Below, piece by piece: positions 1-11,481 of a DNA stretch of 64,000 nt. This DNA comes from Pomphorhynchus laevis (lineage: Eukaryota > Acanthocephala > Palaeacanthocephala > Echinorhynchida > Pomphorhynchidae): positions 1 to 64,000 of the forward strand of contig WNNJ02003452.1 in the NCBI GenBank assembly GCA_012934845.2. Direction: 5' to 3'. How positions within the stretch are numbered: the stretch's first letter is position 1; every line of letters starts with the position of its first letter. Made by a program: the position numbers and the translations under genes. The notes beneath the pieces were generated by a model. That model had not been told where the DNA came from. It did no database searches and saw nothing but the letters and a program-made list of their open reading frames with translations.

Positions 1-95
1 TATATATATTATATTATATAATATTATCTATTATAATATATTATAATAGATATATAATATATATTATATATAATATATATTATTTTAAATTTTTC
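1..95. repeat. AT-only palindromic low-complexity tract
   Basis: Almost pure A/T with alternating TATA and ATAT runs that can fold on themselves. Nothing coding is visible. The rest of 1-540 is also AT-rich and holds only the hairpin listed at 315-347. Confidence 0.8.
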
Positions 96-314
96 AAATA
101 AATTCCCTACCTTGTAATTCTTCAATAAATATGAGTGGGAATTTTTACCAACACATATTTGAATAATGTAAGAATCAAATTTCAAATAATTATTTAATCC
201 TTCGTAAGCTATTAACAATAGCTTACAAACTTAGTAGTCTACTCTGTAAACTACTATAATTTTATAACGAATAGCTGAACGATTATATTTCTCCCTTTAA
301 ACTTTTTAATTCTG

Positions 315-347
315 CTAAACGACACGTAAGAAATACGTGTCGTTTAG
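315..347. repeat. Perfect short-loop inverted repeat
   Basis: Two 14-bp arms (left arm CTAAACGACACGTA) are exact reverse complements, separated by the 5-nt loop AGAAA. It stands out because the arms are GC-richer than the surrounding DNA. Function unknown; one of several such fold-backs in the window. Confidence 0.85.
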
Positions 348-539
348 TAAATAGTAAATATTGAAAAACATGAACCTGATTAATAAAAAATAAAAAATGC
401 TCTGGAATGGCAAAAAAACTGATGATTAATCTATTAACATTGAGATAATTGTTATACATCAACTTAAAAAATTGGGATCTAGTTTGTTCGCCTATTTACG
501 AACATATTTAAGAACATGCGTTTATTGTGCAGAAGTAAT

Positions 540-750
540 ATTAATGGACAATATTTGTTGAGTGAATTAAATTCTATATACAATGGAGCAAATATTTAGG
601 AACTAACACTGGTTTACCTTTCTTAGATGTTTTAATTTTAAAAGATTAATGAAATTTATCAAATTAAAACGGACATGACTGAGTATTGGAAACCATCACA
701 GTCAAATCCCTTGACAGGTTTCTGCTTATTAAGCTTTATCAGAAAATTCA
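540..750 (+). pseudogene. Probable Penelope-like RT fragment
   Basis: Broken reading frames give LSELNSIYNGANI, then TGLPFLDVLILKD, then KTDMTEYWKPSQS. This order resembles the segment of Penelope-like element reverse transcriptases in which an LPFLDV-type motif is followed by a K-T-...-Y-...-S block. There are stop codons and frame changes between the pieces, so this is a relic. The final block is repeated twice downstream (about 1,075 and 1,324). The assignment is by motif resemblance only; a chance match in AT-rich DNA is possible. Confidence 0.35.
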
Positions 751-1480
751 AAAATTTAAAATTGTTTAGGGATCCTCCTCCACAGTTTAGAAATATTAAT
801 CACAAAGATGAATATTACAAGAAGACCTTTTAGTTCACATGCGATCACAAAAGTGATTCGGCTATATTATATAAATGTAATTGCAGCCTGCCTCTGGATC
901 GCAGAGCGATACGGCTCTGCGATCATCATCACAATGATTATGATTACAAGAAAACCTTCAAATCAACAGGCGATTACAAAAGGGATTCGCCATTATATTA
1001 TATAAATATTATTGCAGCCTGTTCCCGGATCGCAGAGCGATACGGCATTATAGTCGTTACTAATAAATAAACTATAAAACGGGCATAATTAGGTATTGGA
1101 AACCAACACTCTTAATATCAAAGTCTAGATTTTAAGAGTGTCCAGGGATCCTCCACCACTGTTTAGAAGAATTCATCACAAGGATGATTATTACAAGACA
1201 ACCCCTAAGTCTACAGACGATCACAAAAATGATTTGGCATTATACTATGAATATTATTAGAGCCTACCTCCCTGATCGCAGATCGATACGGCATTATAGT
1301 CGTTACTAATAAGTAAACGGGTGAAAACGGACAAAACTGGGTATTGGAAACCATCACAGTCCATCAGCAATTAAATCCCTAGACCGGTTCATGATTATTG
1401 AACTTCATCAGTAGGGTTCAGATCAGTAGGGTTCAGATCAGTAGGATATTCATCAGTACAGTTCAGTAGATGTGATCGCC
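667..1480. repeat. Tandem, diverged repeat block
   Basis: The string GTATTGGAAACCA with similar flanks recurs near 680, 1,092 and 1,339. The intervening sequence repeats a unit containing GGGATCCTCC, GATCACAAAAGTGATT-like and GATCGCAGAGCGATACGGC elements about three times (about 770-920, 930-1,060, 1,140-1,310). The block ends in a short run of 15-bp units around GTAGGGTTCAGATCA (about 1,408-1,445). It looks like local tandem duplication of a decayed Penelope-like fragment. No intact ORF. Confidence 0.7.
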
Positions 1481-2011
1481 TGCATTTGCATAATTATAAA
1501 CCAATTAATATCGTACAAATAGCTTGACTTAGATACTTTTATTTCAATATCCTAAATTATTGATTTCTAAAAATTAATTTGAATTAAATTAAATTAATTA
1601 ATTAAATTAAATTAATAATGGAACGGATAAGTTAACAGCACAAAAAGCAAGTTTAAATAAGTGTTTTAAATAAAACTTATTTTAAATTTTATCTTTAAAT
1701 AAATATATTGTTATATAAATAAAAATATATAAGTAAAAATAAATAAATATAGTTTTATTTATTAATTAAATGTATTGTGATATTTTTTTGATTTTTGGCC
1801 ACTTGATTAAGCCGATAAAATATCAAAAATTTGCTAAGCACTCAAAAGCGATCAAATCATTAACTTTCGATGCCACTAAAAGCAATACTCATTAGGCAAA
1901 TCATTGTTTTCGCAGTTCTTAAATCGTAACTTTTACTGAACAGTTTTATCTCAAATACGCATTGATTAAATTTACTTTAAACTTCTTTGATTATGTTTAT
2001 TTGATATTTGA

Positions 2012-2512
2012 GATGGTGTTAGCTGTAAAGTCTGGGTTTATTATCTTCGCCGATCTAACTCTAAAATATCACGAGTCCATTACATAGAATGCGTTGACCT
2101 TATTTCTGATCCTGAACTGGATGATGATTACCGATTGGAATTGGCACTGTTACTTATACAATATCGAAATCAAGCGATCAGCACTCCTTTTTCAGAAGAA
2201 GACTTTTACAAAAAAGAACATAATTACGATATTTATTCGGCATATAAATCAATTTGTCATAATGTATTTGAATCAATCTACCATTGTGCAAATACCTATA
2301 CCCAATGGATAACTAGTTGCGAAACATGTGAACTTGCATTGAAATTCACTATTACAAGCTTTAAAATACTATCAAACTTACCGCGATGTTGCTTAGTGTT
2401 CTACACGGATTTACTAAATATTATCAACAGTGAAGACAAACACAGACACAATTTTTCATTTAATGTCGATTTGTTAAAATTGAAACTATCACAGTTTATT
2501 AAAAGTCAATAA
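2012..2512 (+). CDS. Hypothetical protein, possible last exon
   Basis: An open frame of 166 codons follows an in-frame TGA at 2,009-2,011 and ends with TAA at 2,510-2,512, where the stop lies inside an AATAAA signal. No convincing ATG opens it, so it is more likely the 3' exon of a spliced gene; TTTGAG just before 2,012 could be the acceptor. The product is rich in Cys (10 or so), with an acidic stretch DPELDDDYRLE followed by a leucine-rich segment, and ends in a basic KLKLSQFIKSQ tail. I recognise no family. The compositional evenness over 166 codons in AT-rich DNA argues for past or present coding. It could also be a transposon remnant. Confidence 0.4.
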   Translation, partial: DGVSCKVWVYYLRRSNSKISRVHYIECVDLISDPELDDDYRLELALLLIQYRNQAISTPFSEEDFYKKEHNYDIYSAYKSICHNVFESIYHCANTYTQWITSCETCELALKFTITSFKILSNLPRCCLVFYTDLLNIINSEDKHRHNFSFNVDLLKLKLSQFIKSQ

Positions 2513-2879
2513 AGCGTTGCAAAATTTTATTTTTTATATTGGTATATTACAAATGCGCCAATGAGGTAATAATACTAATACTCCAATGAGGTAAATAGTT
2601 ACAACATCATTGTAATTATTTAGTAATTTCGTGACTATTGACTATTTGATGTTATTCTAAATTGCTAAATTTATTTGTATAATTATTTGTTAATTTTTTT
2701 ATTACAAATTTGTCTATCTATAAATATATAATATAATGCAATTATTATATTGGATGGTTTAATTATAACTAATTTCATTAATTATTTAATAATTTCACAG
2801 CAATCAAATGAAATATTCGGATGCGCTTACCATCTAAGTTTTTTGTTTGTTAAATCACATTTTAAAAACTATTATTAAT

Positions 2880-3120
2880 TTAACTAGTAAATATAACATA
2901 TTTAAATTTAAAAGAAACATTTTTGCATGAGCATTCATGCATACCATATAATATAAAATATAATACATTAAATAATGAAATTTTAAGAATTGCAACAATA
3001 TGTAATGATATTGGCTTTCTTCAAAATCATTTAAATAATTTAATAGATACATATTTTAAACTAGGTTACTATAAAAATAACATTACAGAAAATAGTAAAA
3101 TATATAAATCAACACAATAA
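2880..3120 (+). pseudogene. Penelope-like RT C-terminal fragment
   Basis: The frame reads HEHSCIPYNIKYNTLNNEIL then RIATICNDIGF, a spacer, LNNLIDTYFKLGYYKNNI, and runs to a TAA at 3,118-3,120. The pattern (initial S-C-P-x-x-I block, then LRI..IC, then a helix ending in GY....I) matches the thumb-side end of Penelope-like reverse transcriptases. Only this C-terminal piece survives; no palm motifs or GIY-YIG domain are nearby. Parts recur at 3,305-3,420 and 4,605-4,745, so it was duplicated with the local repeats. Confidence 0.5.
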
Positions 3121-3539
3121 TATAAAGAATAAATTTAAACTCTTAAGTGGCAAATTTTTATGGATGGATAATAAATAATATACTTTGTATTAGAATAAGA
3201 TACTAGATATTAATTATTTTTAATAAACATTTCGATATTTCTCAAAATATATAATTTTAAAATTAATTACAAAGTCTAAAGAAAAAACACGTTGAAGATT
3301 TTATTATTTTAATAGATACATATTTTAAACTAGGTTACTATAAAAATAACATCAAACAGAAAATAGTAAAATATATAAATCAACACAATAATATAAAGAA
3401 TAATTTAAATAATTTAATAGATGGATATGTTAATCCATATTTTAATCGATATTTTAATTAATCTTATATTCGGAAAAATATATACATATATATGTTATAA
3501 TAACTATAACGCCTATCTAACAAACATTAAACCATAATT

Positions 3540-4575
3540 ATGAATTAAATCAGCTAACTGAGTCTACGTATTTAATATAATTATTAAATAAGCAAAACAT
3601 AATAATGCTAAATCAAAATTTAATAATTAAATAATAAAATTAATAATTGTTTTTAGATTTTCTATAATTTAAATCAAGTTAAAATAAAAATTGAAATTTA
3701 ACTGAGTCTACGTATCAGGAGGAACTGCTATGCTATCAGGTTTCGGCCCCTAACTCCTCTACCCAACATAGCATCGAGGCCAAATACATGCTAATGATGC
3801 ATTTCCTCTGAAATAACTATCTAGTATCTTATTTTAATGCAAAGTATATTATTTATTATCCATCCATAAAAATTTGCCACTTGGGATGCAAACTTATCCC
3901 TTTTTTAAGAATTATTAATTCATCCTTGTTTGAAAATAAGAAAAAATAATAGTAAAGTCGTAACCAATAATACATAGTTTCAGTATTTCTAACAGAGGTC
4001 ATATTACCGGGAAAACAAAGTCCACAGGTCAATAATAACATGTCAGTAGAACAAATTAAATCAGCTAACTGAGTCTACGTATTTAATATAATTATAAATA
4101 AACAAAACATAATAATGCTAAATCAAAATTTAATAATTAAATAATAAAATTAATAATTGTTTTTAGATTTTCTATAATTTAAATCAAGTTAAAAAAATAA
4201 AATTTAAAATAAAATTTAAAATAAACGTCATTTTTATGAATTGACTAATAAATAACAGACGTTGTATCAGAATAAGGAATTAGAGGTCATCAGGAGGAAC
4301 TGCTATGCTATCAGGTTTCGGCCCCTAACTCCTCTACCCAACATAGCAGCGGGGCCAAATACATGCTAATGATGTATTTCCTCTGAAATAACTATCTAGT
4401 ATCTTATTTTAATGCAAAGTATATTATTTATTATCCATCCATAAAAATTTGCCACTTGGGATGCAAACTTATCCCTTTTTTAAGAATTATTAATTCATCC
4501 TTGTTTGAAAATAAGAAAAAATAATAGTAAAGTCGTAACCAATAATACATAGTTTCAGTATTTCTAAAATACTGA
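3540..4575 (+). repeat. Tandem duplication containing repeat family R
   Basis: About 130 bp are essentially identical at 3,863-3,991 and 4,431-4,567, and the preceding 350 bp also match, giving two tandem units of roughly 515-570 bp. Each unit contains the family R signature: GAGTCTACGTATTTAATATA, then CAGGAGGAACTGCTATGCTA, GGTTTCGGCCCCTAACTCCT, and an 8-bp stem AAATACAT/ATGTATTT around a 7-nt loop. Other R copies lie near 6.2, 7.2-7.8, 14.4, 26.8 and 27.4-27.9 kb. High identity between the two units implies a recent duplication. Confidence 0.85.
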
Positions 4576-4604
4576 ATTAAAACTACTATTAATTTATATC
4601 GTAA

Positions 4605-4745
4605 AGATGGCATATTTAAATTTACAAGAAACATATTTTTGCATGAACATTCATGCATACCATATAATATAAAATATAATACATTAACTAATGAAATTTT
4701 AAGAATTGGCATAACATATAATGATATTGGCTTTCTTTAAAATTA
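4605..4745 (+). pseudogene. Second Penelope-like RT fragment
   Basis: Repeats the 2,900-3,040 segment, including HEHSCIPYNIKYNTL and NEILRI, with small changes and an early stop after NDIGFL. It marks the junction of the R duplication with a copy of the Penelope-like fragment. Confidence 0.45.
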
Positions 4746-4810
4746 TTTAAAGGTATAAATAATATCGCAAAAATATTGTAAAATACAAAAAAATGTTAGA
4801 CCGCTAAGGG

Positions 4811-6000
4811 GTCTATAAATTCGCAGGGATGTTTCATGCAATTTTCAACGACTATCTGAATTCCTTATAGACCATCAAAGTATTACAGCATATTTAAACG
4901 GTTGTGCTCATGATAATCCACTGAGTACTAATAACGGCGCAGGATGATGTTGGTGTTTAGATCGTGTTGCAACTGCTTCGTGACGATATTCGTACACCAT
5001 TTTGCAGACACATGTTTAGGATTAAAGAAGAGAGCAGTATAACATCCTTGCATTTTACAGGTTATTGATATGCTCTGAAAATCTAGTTCTAAAAATGTTA
5101 GAGAAATAGATTTTTGAATATTTAGAAATAAAATTCATAGACTCTTACATGGTAAGAGTCTATGAATTCGCAGTAGTGTCGTGCAATTTTCCAACAACTA
5201 AATGAATTCCTTATAAACCAATCAACTATTACAGCATGTTGAAACTATTGTTCAGTGCCTGCGCACTGAAGATCCACTTAGTAATAATGTCGGCGTAGGA
5301 TGATGTTAATGTTTAGATCATGTGGCAACTGGTCTAAATTCGTGACGATATTCATACTCTAGTTTGCAGACACATATTTAGGATTGAAGCACAGAACAGT
5401 ATAACATTAACGTTAAATAATATAACATTATTGCATTTCACACACTAAATGACCTGATCTGAAAATCTATTCCGAAAATTGTCGGTAAGGAGTCTATGAA
5501 TTCGCATGAGTTTCGTGCAATTGTTTAACGACTACCTGGATTTTGAATATGCCATCAAAGTACTGCAGCATGTTGAAACGTTAGTGCTCAGTGCCTGCGC
5601 CCTGAAATCAGGTTAGTGACGATATTCGTACACTAGTGTGTACGAATATTGTGTAATAATATTGTAATAATAGTGTGTAATAATTTGTGTCAGACTGGTA
5701 TGGAGTCTACAGATTCACAGGAAAGTTTCGTGCAATTGTTCAACGACTAGCTGGATTCTAAATAGACTATCCAAGTACTACAACATCTTAAAACGTTAGT
5801 GCTCAGTGCATGCACCCTGAAATCCACTTGTATTAACGTCGGCACATGATGATGTTATTTGTCAGATTGTGTTGCAACTGATTCGTGACGATATTTGAGC
5901 ACTAGTTTGGATATACATGCTAAGGATTAAAGCATAAAGCAGTATAACATCCTGATATTTCACAGATGACATGATCTGCTCTGAAAATCAATATCGAAAT
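4811..6000 (+). repeat. Four-unit tandem repeat of about 340 bp
   Basis: Units begin at about 4,811, 5,157, 5,490 and 5,705, each with GTCTATGAATTCGCAG or a close variant, then TTTCGTGCAATT, CAACGACTA, a CACTGAGTACTAATAA-like stretch, GATGATGTT and CACAGATGACATGATC-like ends. The third unit is cut to about 215 bp. Units are clearly diverged from each other. No ORF; a small satellite or a multiplied terminal repeat of a mobile element. Confidence 0.8.
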
Positions 6001-6209
6001 ATCAAATAATATCAAATATAATATATCAAATAACGACATCTTACGAATTGTCATATAAATTGTTTTCTTATAAATTCATTTAAATAGTTTGATTGATACA
6101 TTTGACTACTATAAAACTAAACAAAAAATCATCAAAATATAAATGATGTAAATCATTTATTATGACAAATTATTAAAGTATTTTTAAAATTTAAATTTAA
6201 ATTCTTCAC

Positions 6210-6420
6210 TGATTAACTTTTATGGATGCACAGTTAATAATATACTGTCGGAATAACATATGACTATAGACAATCAAATTACATCAATGATAGCACATCA
6301 CTGCCTTTCATTCGGCCGACTGCTAAATTGGGTCAAGGAATAAGTGCCGAAACATGATAACATAGCACTTCTTTCTGATGATCTATAATCCTTATTATAA
6401 TGCATCGTTTATTATTTATT
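6210..6420 (-). repeat. Repeat family R copy, inverted
   Basis: In inverted orientation relative to the 3.5-4.6 kb units. It keeps GTGCCGAAACATGATAACAT and TTTCTGATGATCTATAATCC, the counterparts of the family signature, but is diverged elsewhere. Confidence 0.6.
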
Positions 6421-6772
6421 AATATGTTCATAATGAGTATATAATTATTTTATCTTTATTTCATCATTATATTAATATTTTTAATATAATATTAATATTA
6501 AAAATATTAATATATTTAATATTAATATTTTAATTAATTTTAATGTATCATCATTAATATATTATTTATCTTCATTAATATTTTTTAAGTGATTTGGTTT
6601 GTTACTAGAATATTAGGTAATATAAATTCCTTCGTAATTAAGCAATTGTGGTTTCGTTATCTTACTTATATCCAAAATAATTTTAGTTGCTAGGTTACTA
6701 AAATAATAAGTATTGCTTCTTGATTTTGTATGCGATTTCTAAATATTATCATCTGAACAAATTTAATATATA

Positions 6773-7042
6773 ATGCAAAATATATTTGTTGAAAGAACTT
6801 TCATTATTTTACTTTTGTTTTGTACGCTTTTTCAAAGATCACAATCAGATTGCTATGACCTGTCATATCTTATACATAACAATACTGAATGTGACATTGA
6901 TCAATGTAAGAGAATGCTTGGAGGATTTAGTGAACATACAAGAGCAAATATTTATCCAATACGTCAATGGCCTTACGTTTCCCTGCCCGACAAAACAGCT
7001 ACTATATTCTGCCAATGTTTTGGCTGTACAAAATCAAAGTGA
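6773..7042 (+). CDS. Small secreted Cys-rich peptide, hypothetical
   Basis: Single-exon ORF of 89 codons with a classic ATG. The N-terminus has a signal-peptide shape: a polar start with one Arg, the hydrophobic core FIILLLFCTLF, then a small-residue region with likely cleavage around QSQSD-like sequence (residues 24-26). The mature part has six cysteines spaced so that three lie in the first half (CYDL, TECD, DQCK) and three at the end in CQCFGC. An AATAAA lies within about 20 bases after the stop. A second overlapping frame from 6,786 lacks these traits and is a shadow. No family recognised. Arguments for a gene are the signal peptide, Cys pairing potential and poly(A) signal; argument against is location inside repeat-rich DNA. 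Confidence 0.5.
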   Translation: MQNIFVERTFIILLLFCTLFQRSQSDCYDLSYLIHNNTECDIDQCKRMLGGFSEHTRANIYPIRQWPYVSLPDKTATIFCQCFGCTKSK

Positions 7043-7239
7043 AAAGTTAAAATAAAAAATTAAAATAAAAAGAAAATGAAAGAATGTCATGTAATTGTAG
7101 TCTCAAAGTTCTTCAATTGTCGTTTAGTTCTTCAATTGTCGTTTAATACTAATATTTATATAATAAATATTAATACTAATAATAAGTATTAATACTAATA
7201 TTTTCTACCACATATTTTACATTGAATATTAGTATTTGA

Positions 7240-7830
7240 TTATATCTGATTTGTTCTACTGACAAGTTATTATTGGCCTGTAGATTTTGTTTTCCCGATA
7301 ATATAATTTCGGTCAGAAATACTGAAACTATGTATTCTTGATGAATATTATTTTTCTGCTAATTTTCAAGCAAGTTTCATGCGTTTTTTCTTTTTATAAT
7401 GTAGAATTATAGATCAACATAATATTATAAAGCATAATACGTAAATTAAATGAGGAACTATGTAATTTAAATGTATTAGGCCTTGCTGATATGTTGGGTA
7501 GAGGAATAGGGGATGAAACCTGATTACATAGAAGTTCCTCATGATGACTTCTAATCCTTATTCTGATACATTGTCTGCTATTTATTAGTCAATTTATAAC
7601 AACTGATTGCTATTTATTGCTTCAATCCTTTAATCCTTATTGACCTCTATTTACATCGTATGCTATTTACTAGTCAATTCATAAAAATTGACTTTTCTTT
7701 TAAATTTCAATTTTTTTATTTTGACTTGATATAAATATAAATTATATAAAATCTTATATAATTATTTATTATTTATCTTTATTTTTGATTTATATATCGT
7801 ATAAAATACGTAGATCAGTTATTTGATCTA
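7240..7830 (-). repeat. Inverted copy of the 3.5-4.06 kb segment
   Basis: The reverse complement of 7,240-7,345 matches 3,955-4,060 (shared CATAGTTTCAGTATTTCT, GGGAAAACAAA and CAGTAGAACAAAT). 7,490-7,720 carries the rest of the R signature in the same inverted order. Together with the 3.5-4.06 kb copy it forms a large, diverged inverted repeat enclosing the 340-bp satellite and the small secreted peptide ORF. Confidence 0.75.
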
Positions 7831-8289
7831 TTTTTTATTTTTATTAAAAATTAATGAAATATTAAATATTAAATATTAATATTCAATATTTTTATTTTAA
7901 ATATTAATATTAAATTTATATTTAATATAAAAATTAAATATATTAGAATGCAGAGATAATATCAACGTTTTAATACCAACACAGAAGGAACTTAAATATA
8001 ACTGATGTTGAAATTTTGGAATTTTAAAATTTTAATATTAGGAATATTTGTAAATTTTTAAAATTTTAAAGAGAGAAATATTAAATACGTATGTGAATAT
8101 TGGTAAATTTCTTATGACTGCTTTTTTGCATGAATGAAAACGTTGCCGGAAAATTGACAATGACATGACCTCATTTTAAAAGGTTATTAATAACTTTATT
8201 ATATAGAGTTATTCTCTATATTATGAATAGAGTTATTCGTTACTTTTCTCTTTATAGGAGAAAGTTCAGAATAAAAGAGATTAGACAGA

Positions 8290-10560
8290 TAATCCGGACG
8301 TTGGAGAGTGAAAGACGAGTACATGAGAAGAGAAACAATTAGTGAATAACGAAAAAGAGGTAGATCGAGACGTTCCCAGTGTCGACGGATAATAGGTGAC
8401 GCAGAGAAAGAAGAGCATAGAATAGGAATAGAGAGATGATGACAAGAAAATAGTCAGATAGGGCGGGATCCAATGTAGAAATAGCAGTGAAGGAAAATAA
8501 GCTTTTAGGAACAGCGATTAAATCAAGAACACCGCCAAGAATATGAGTAGGGGTAGGAGTGGATAGCAATGACATGATAGAATAATTACCATCGTGAAAG
8601 CAATGATAAGCTTTTGGGTATCCAAAAGCCAAGGACGGTCTAAACGATTGTTGATATCGCCTAGTGCAATAAAAAAAGTGGATCAGAGCGAGATATGCGA
8701 GAGCATAGCAGATAGTTCATCAAATGAAGTATTGGATGGAATTCAAAGGTTTGTAAAGCAAAAAGAGCAGTTAAACGTTGAAGAGTCAGAAAAAGACGAG
8801 AGAGGGCGATGATGGCACCATGATTATTGGATTTGACACTATCAGATTAGGACGAGATTTATCGATGATATAATAATCCAAAGACCATAGATATCGAACT
8901 GAGATGTCACTACTATAAAGATGCCAAGATTCTGTGAGACAAAGCAGATCTAAAGACTGTTGGGATAATAAGTCAAGTACTAAGTCGATTTTATTCGCGA
9001 TGTTGCGAATACTTAGGATGCCGAGATGAAATGAATAAGTAGGCAGATAAGGATACGAAGAGGCAAAATGATTTCCATCGAATTTTTGGTAGAATCCGGA
9101 TGACACGAAAATGTCAATCAATCTGTTTAATGGCTAGGGAAAATTCATTATAGCATTCATGGGTAAGTTTTTCATTATGAGCAGATGAGAGGTTTGCAAC
9201 GTCAGATGAAAAGCGATCAGGAAACATTATATAGTTCAAGGAAGAAGATAATAGTACAAAGCATCTAGACATAATGGAGGGATATCTCAATTAAGAGATA
9301 TTTTAGGACGGACAACCTTAAGTAAAGGATAGTAGGTGGTATTACTGAAGAGAGATCTTAAACAAAATAAAAATCATGGTTTGATTTCATTGAAAGGTGA
9401 CCGATTGTTTACAGTAGTTAGAAGTTTAAGAATGAAGGGAAATAAGTTACGATCAAGGTGATTGTACTTGATCAGAATCGGAAAGAACGATATTTTTTAA
9501 AATAATACAAAGATCGCCAAAAGCATTACGTTTACGATAAGCATTAAAGTAAGAAGTATGTGGTGTGACAAATGAATAAGTTAATGGTGATGAAGATGGA
9601 AGAATAGTAGATAGTTCAACCGAAAAAATGGAATGTGCTGATTTGACAGGTGAATTAAAAGCATAATGTAAATGTCGTTCATTCGTTTAAAGGGTTGTGT
9701 TCGCATAGGGAATTTACATATGATGTGATGTAGTTAGATTATTAGAGGTAAATTGTTGAGATACAAGAATTTTCCTACTTTCGATCATCATTATTGATGA
9801 GAGAAAATAATATATGAGATTAGATAATTCATTTCTGAAAAGTTGGTTTAAATAACTTGATGGCAATAGAGCAACGGAATTTATCGGATCATGGATCAAA
9901 GAGGTAATATGAGGTATCAATGTTGTAACGATAAAATCGATACCATTAATGCGTATCCCAAGAATGACGCTCATCACATTGTTGATTGAATCTTCTGTAA
10001 GTTAATTATCGGTACTAACCACCGTTTTTTTGAAGAAAACTCGTTTCTAGAGGAAGATTTAATCGCATCGAGAAATATCATCGATGAATTGAGCGTCACA
10101 TTATTATCTATTACACCAAAGGCTATTACAAGGGTATCGTCGAGTGTGTCCCCGCTATCACTACCGGAATGCATAGATAAATGAGGCCGCCCAAATTGAT
10201 GTGGAAACAGTAGATAACGATGCTGCACAAATACCAATATTTATATTTCCTTGATCTTGCAAATATAAACTTCCTTGCAATAATATCCTTTCCAGCTGCA
10301 GATTGTACATCCAAGCCCGTCCAAACACCGCATTTGCTCGAATCGAATGTCATTTCGTGACGTTCAATTACATCAATTCTCGAAATCGACGAACTGGATT
10401 TATCTGCAGTTAGCTGGTGTCTTTTATTTGCTTGCTTTTCGTCATTACGTCTAATTCGTTTATTTTGTTTGTTTGATATTCGCATATTTAGTTGTATTGT
10501 TTCTTTTTTCTTTTGGTGTGTATCAGAAGACAGAGAACAATTAAAGGCCACCGATTCATA
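8290..10560 (-). mobile_element. LINE family A copy 1: decayed ORF1 and endonuclease part
   Basis: Read on the minus strand, 10,550-9,120 holds ORF1 remnants: a Cys/Trp zinc-finger-like segment (FDSSKCGVWT), a Ser/Pro-rich middle, and the end FPDRFSSDVANLSSA, which aligns with FPDRAPSEIAQISSA of the intact copy at the window end. 9,121-8,339 holds endonuclease pieces: LCLTESWH, then PTHILGGVLDLIAVP and DPALSDYFLVI. The catalytic SDH motif is SDY here. Reverse transcriptase is absent. Multiple stops and frameshifts make it inactive. It is the only family A copy left of the 35.6 kb boundary and the most diverged. Confidence 0.7.
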
Positions 10561-11235
10561 ACTGATCAGAAACTCAATGCTTTTATAAATGAGTGTTTAA
10601 ATCACTAAATGAGATTATTAGCTAAAAATTTTACAATTTATATATAATGTATCATATCTACTCATTGCATTGAATGTGTGTAATTAGAAATGAGCATTTT
10701 CTTAGATACGAACAATAATTTTACATTATTATAATAACACATTAAAAATTGTGTTCAATTTTCAATGTATTCAAATTGTGTTTTATTTTTTAAATAAATA
10801 TATTATTTTAATTGTTTCAGAATTTATGATTACTAGTGGTTTTTGTGAAACATCTACTTCGGTGTTTTAATTTTAAAATTATGGAATTTAAAAATATTAT
10901 TAGTCTCATATTACAACAGAAAATGTATTTGGAATTTTGGAGCAGTATCAATAAACACTATAATTCATTTTAATATTTTTTTAGCTGCTGCTAGCATTAT
11001 TAGAAATAAAACGTACAATTTGTTAATCACAAAACACGCAATTTGTTCATTACAAAACTTACAATTTGATGCAATTGTACGTTTTTATAATTTTGGTAAT
11101 TCAAGAACAATTAATAAACAAATTATACGTTTTGTTTCTGCTGATGATATGAGCTGGTAGAGAAATTTAAAAATAAATTAGTCCTATGCTTGGGCATAAT
11201 AAATTATTCAGACGAAATTATTTTATATAAATTTG
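10561..11235. other. AT-rich spacer
   Basis: Low-complexity A/T-rich sequence. A weak inverted arrangement of ACAATTTG and CAAATTGT-like words occurs near 11,020-11,070. No coding or RNA feature recognised. Confidence 0.6.
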
Positions 11236-11238
11236 TAC

Positions 11239-11272
11239 AACGTTTCGGTCATACACAGTGACCTTTTTCTAG
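11239..11272 (-). other. Penelope-type hammerhead-like motif
   Basis: On the minus strand the order is CTAGAAA, a 5-bp perfect stem GGTCA/TGACC around a 7-nt loop, then GAAACGTT. This is the layout of the hammerhead motif that sits in Penelope-like terminal repeats (CTGANGA, stem II, GAAACG). The GAAACG strand is intact, but CTGANGA has decayed to CTAGAAA, so cleavage would not be expected. No Penelope RT lies next to it. Confidence 0.45.
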
Positions 11273-11481
11273 ATAGTACTTATTTACAAAAAAAACAAAA
11301 ATTTTGCGCTATATCCAATTAGTGCAGAAGAATGTGAAGAAATTTTCTCAGTCCATACTATAGATGGTAATTCTTAAATTATAGTTCGATTTATTAACAT
11401 GCATTCTTTCTCCTTTGTCATTGATGTGCATATACTTAAGTATTAGACGCCATTTAGTTATTTGGTTTATTCGCAAGTATT

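Noticed and set aside
1405-1455. Telomere-like repeat (GTAGGGTTCAG)
   Set aside because: Only two or three 15-bp units, not a canonical TTAGG or TTAGGG array.
3700-4330. Family R signature as a permuted (type II) hammerhead: GAAAC before CTGATGA on the minus strand
   Set aside because: Only about 21 nt lie between GAAAC and CTGATGA, too few for stems I and III, and the possible stem II is not conserved in the 6.3 kb copy.
3700-4330. Family R as a tRNA-derived SINE
   Set aside because: An A-box-like word (TAGCATAGCAG) exists, but no B box follows at a suitable distance and there is no tail.
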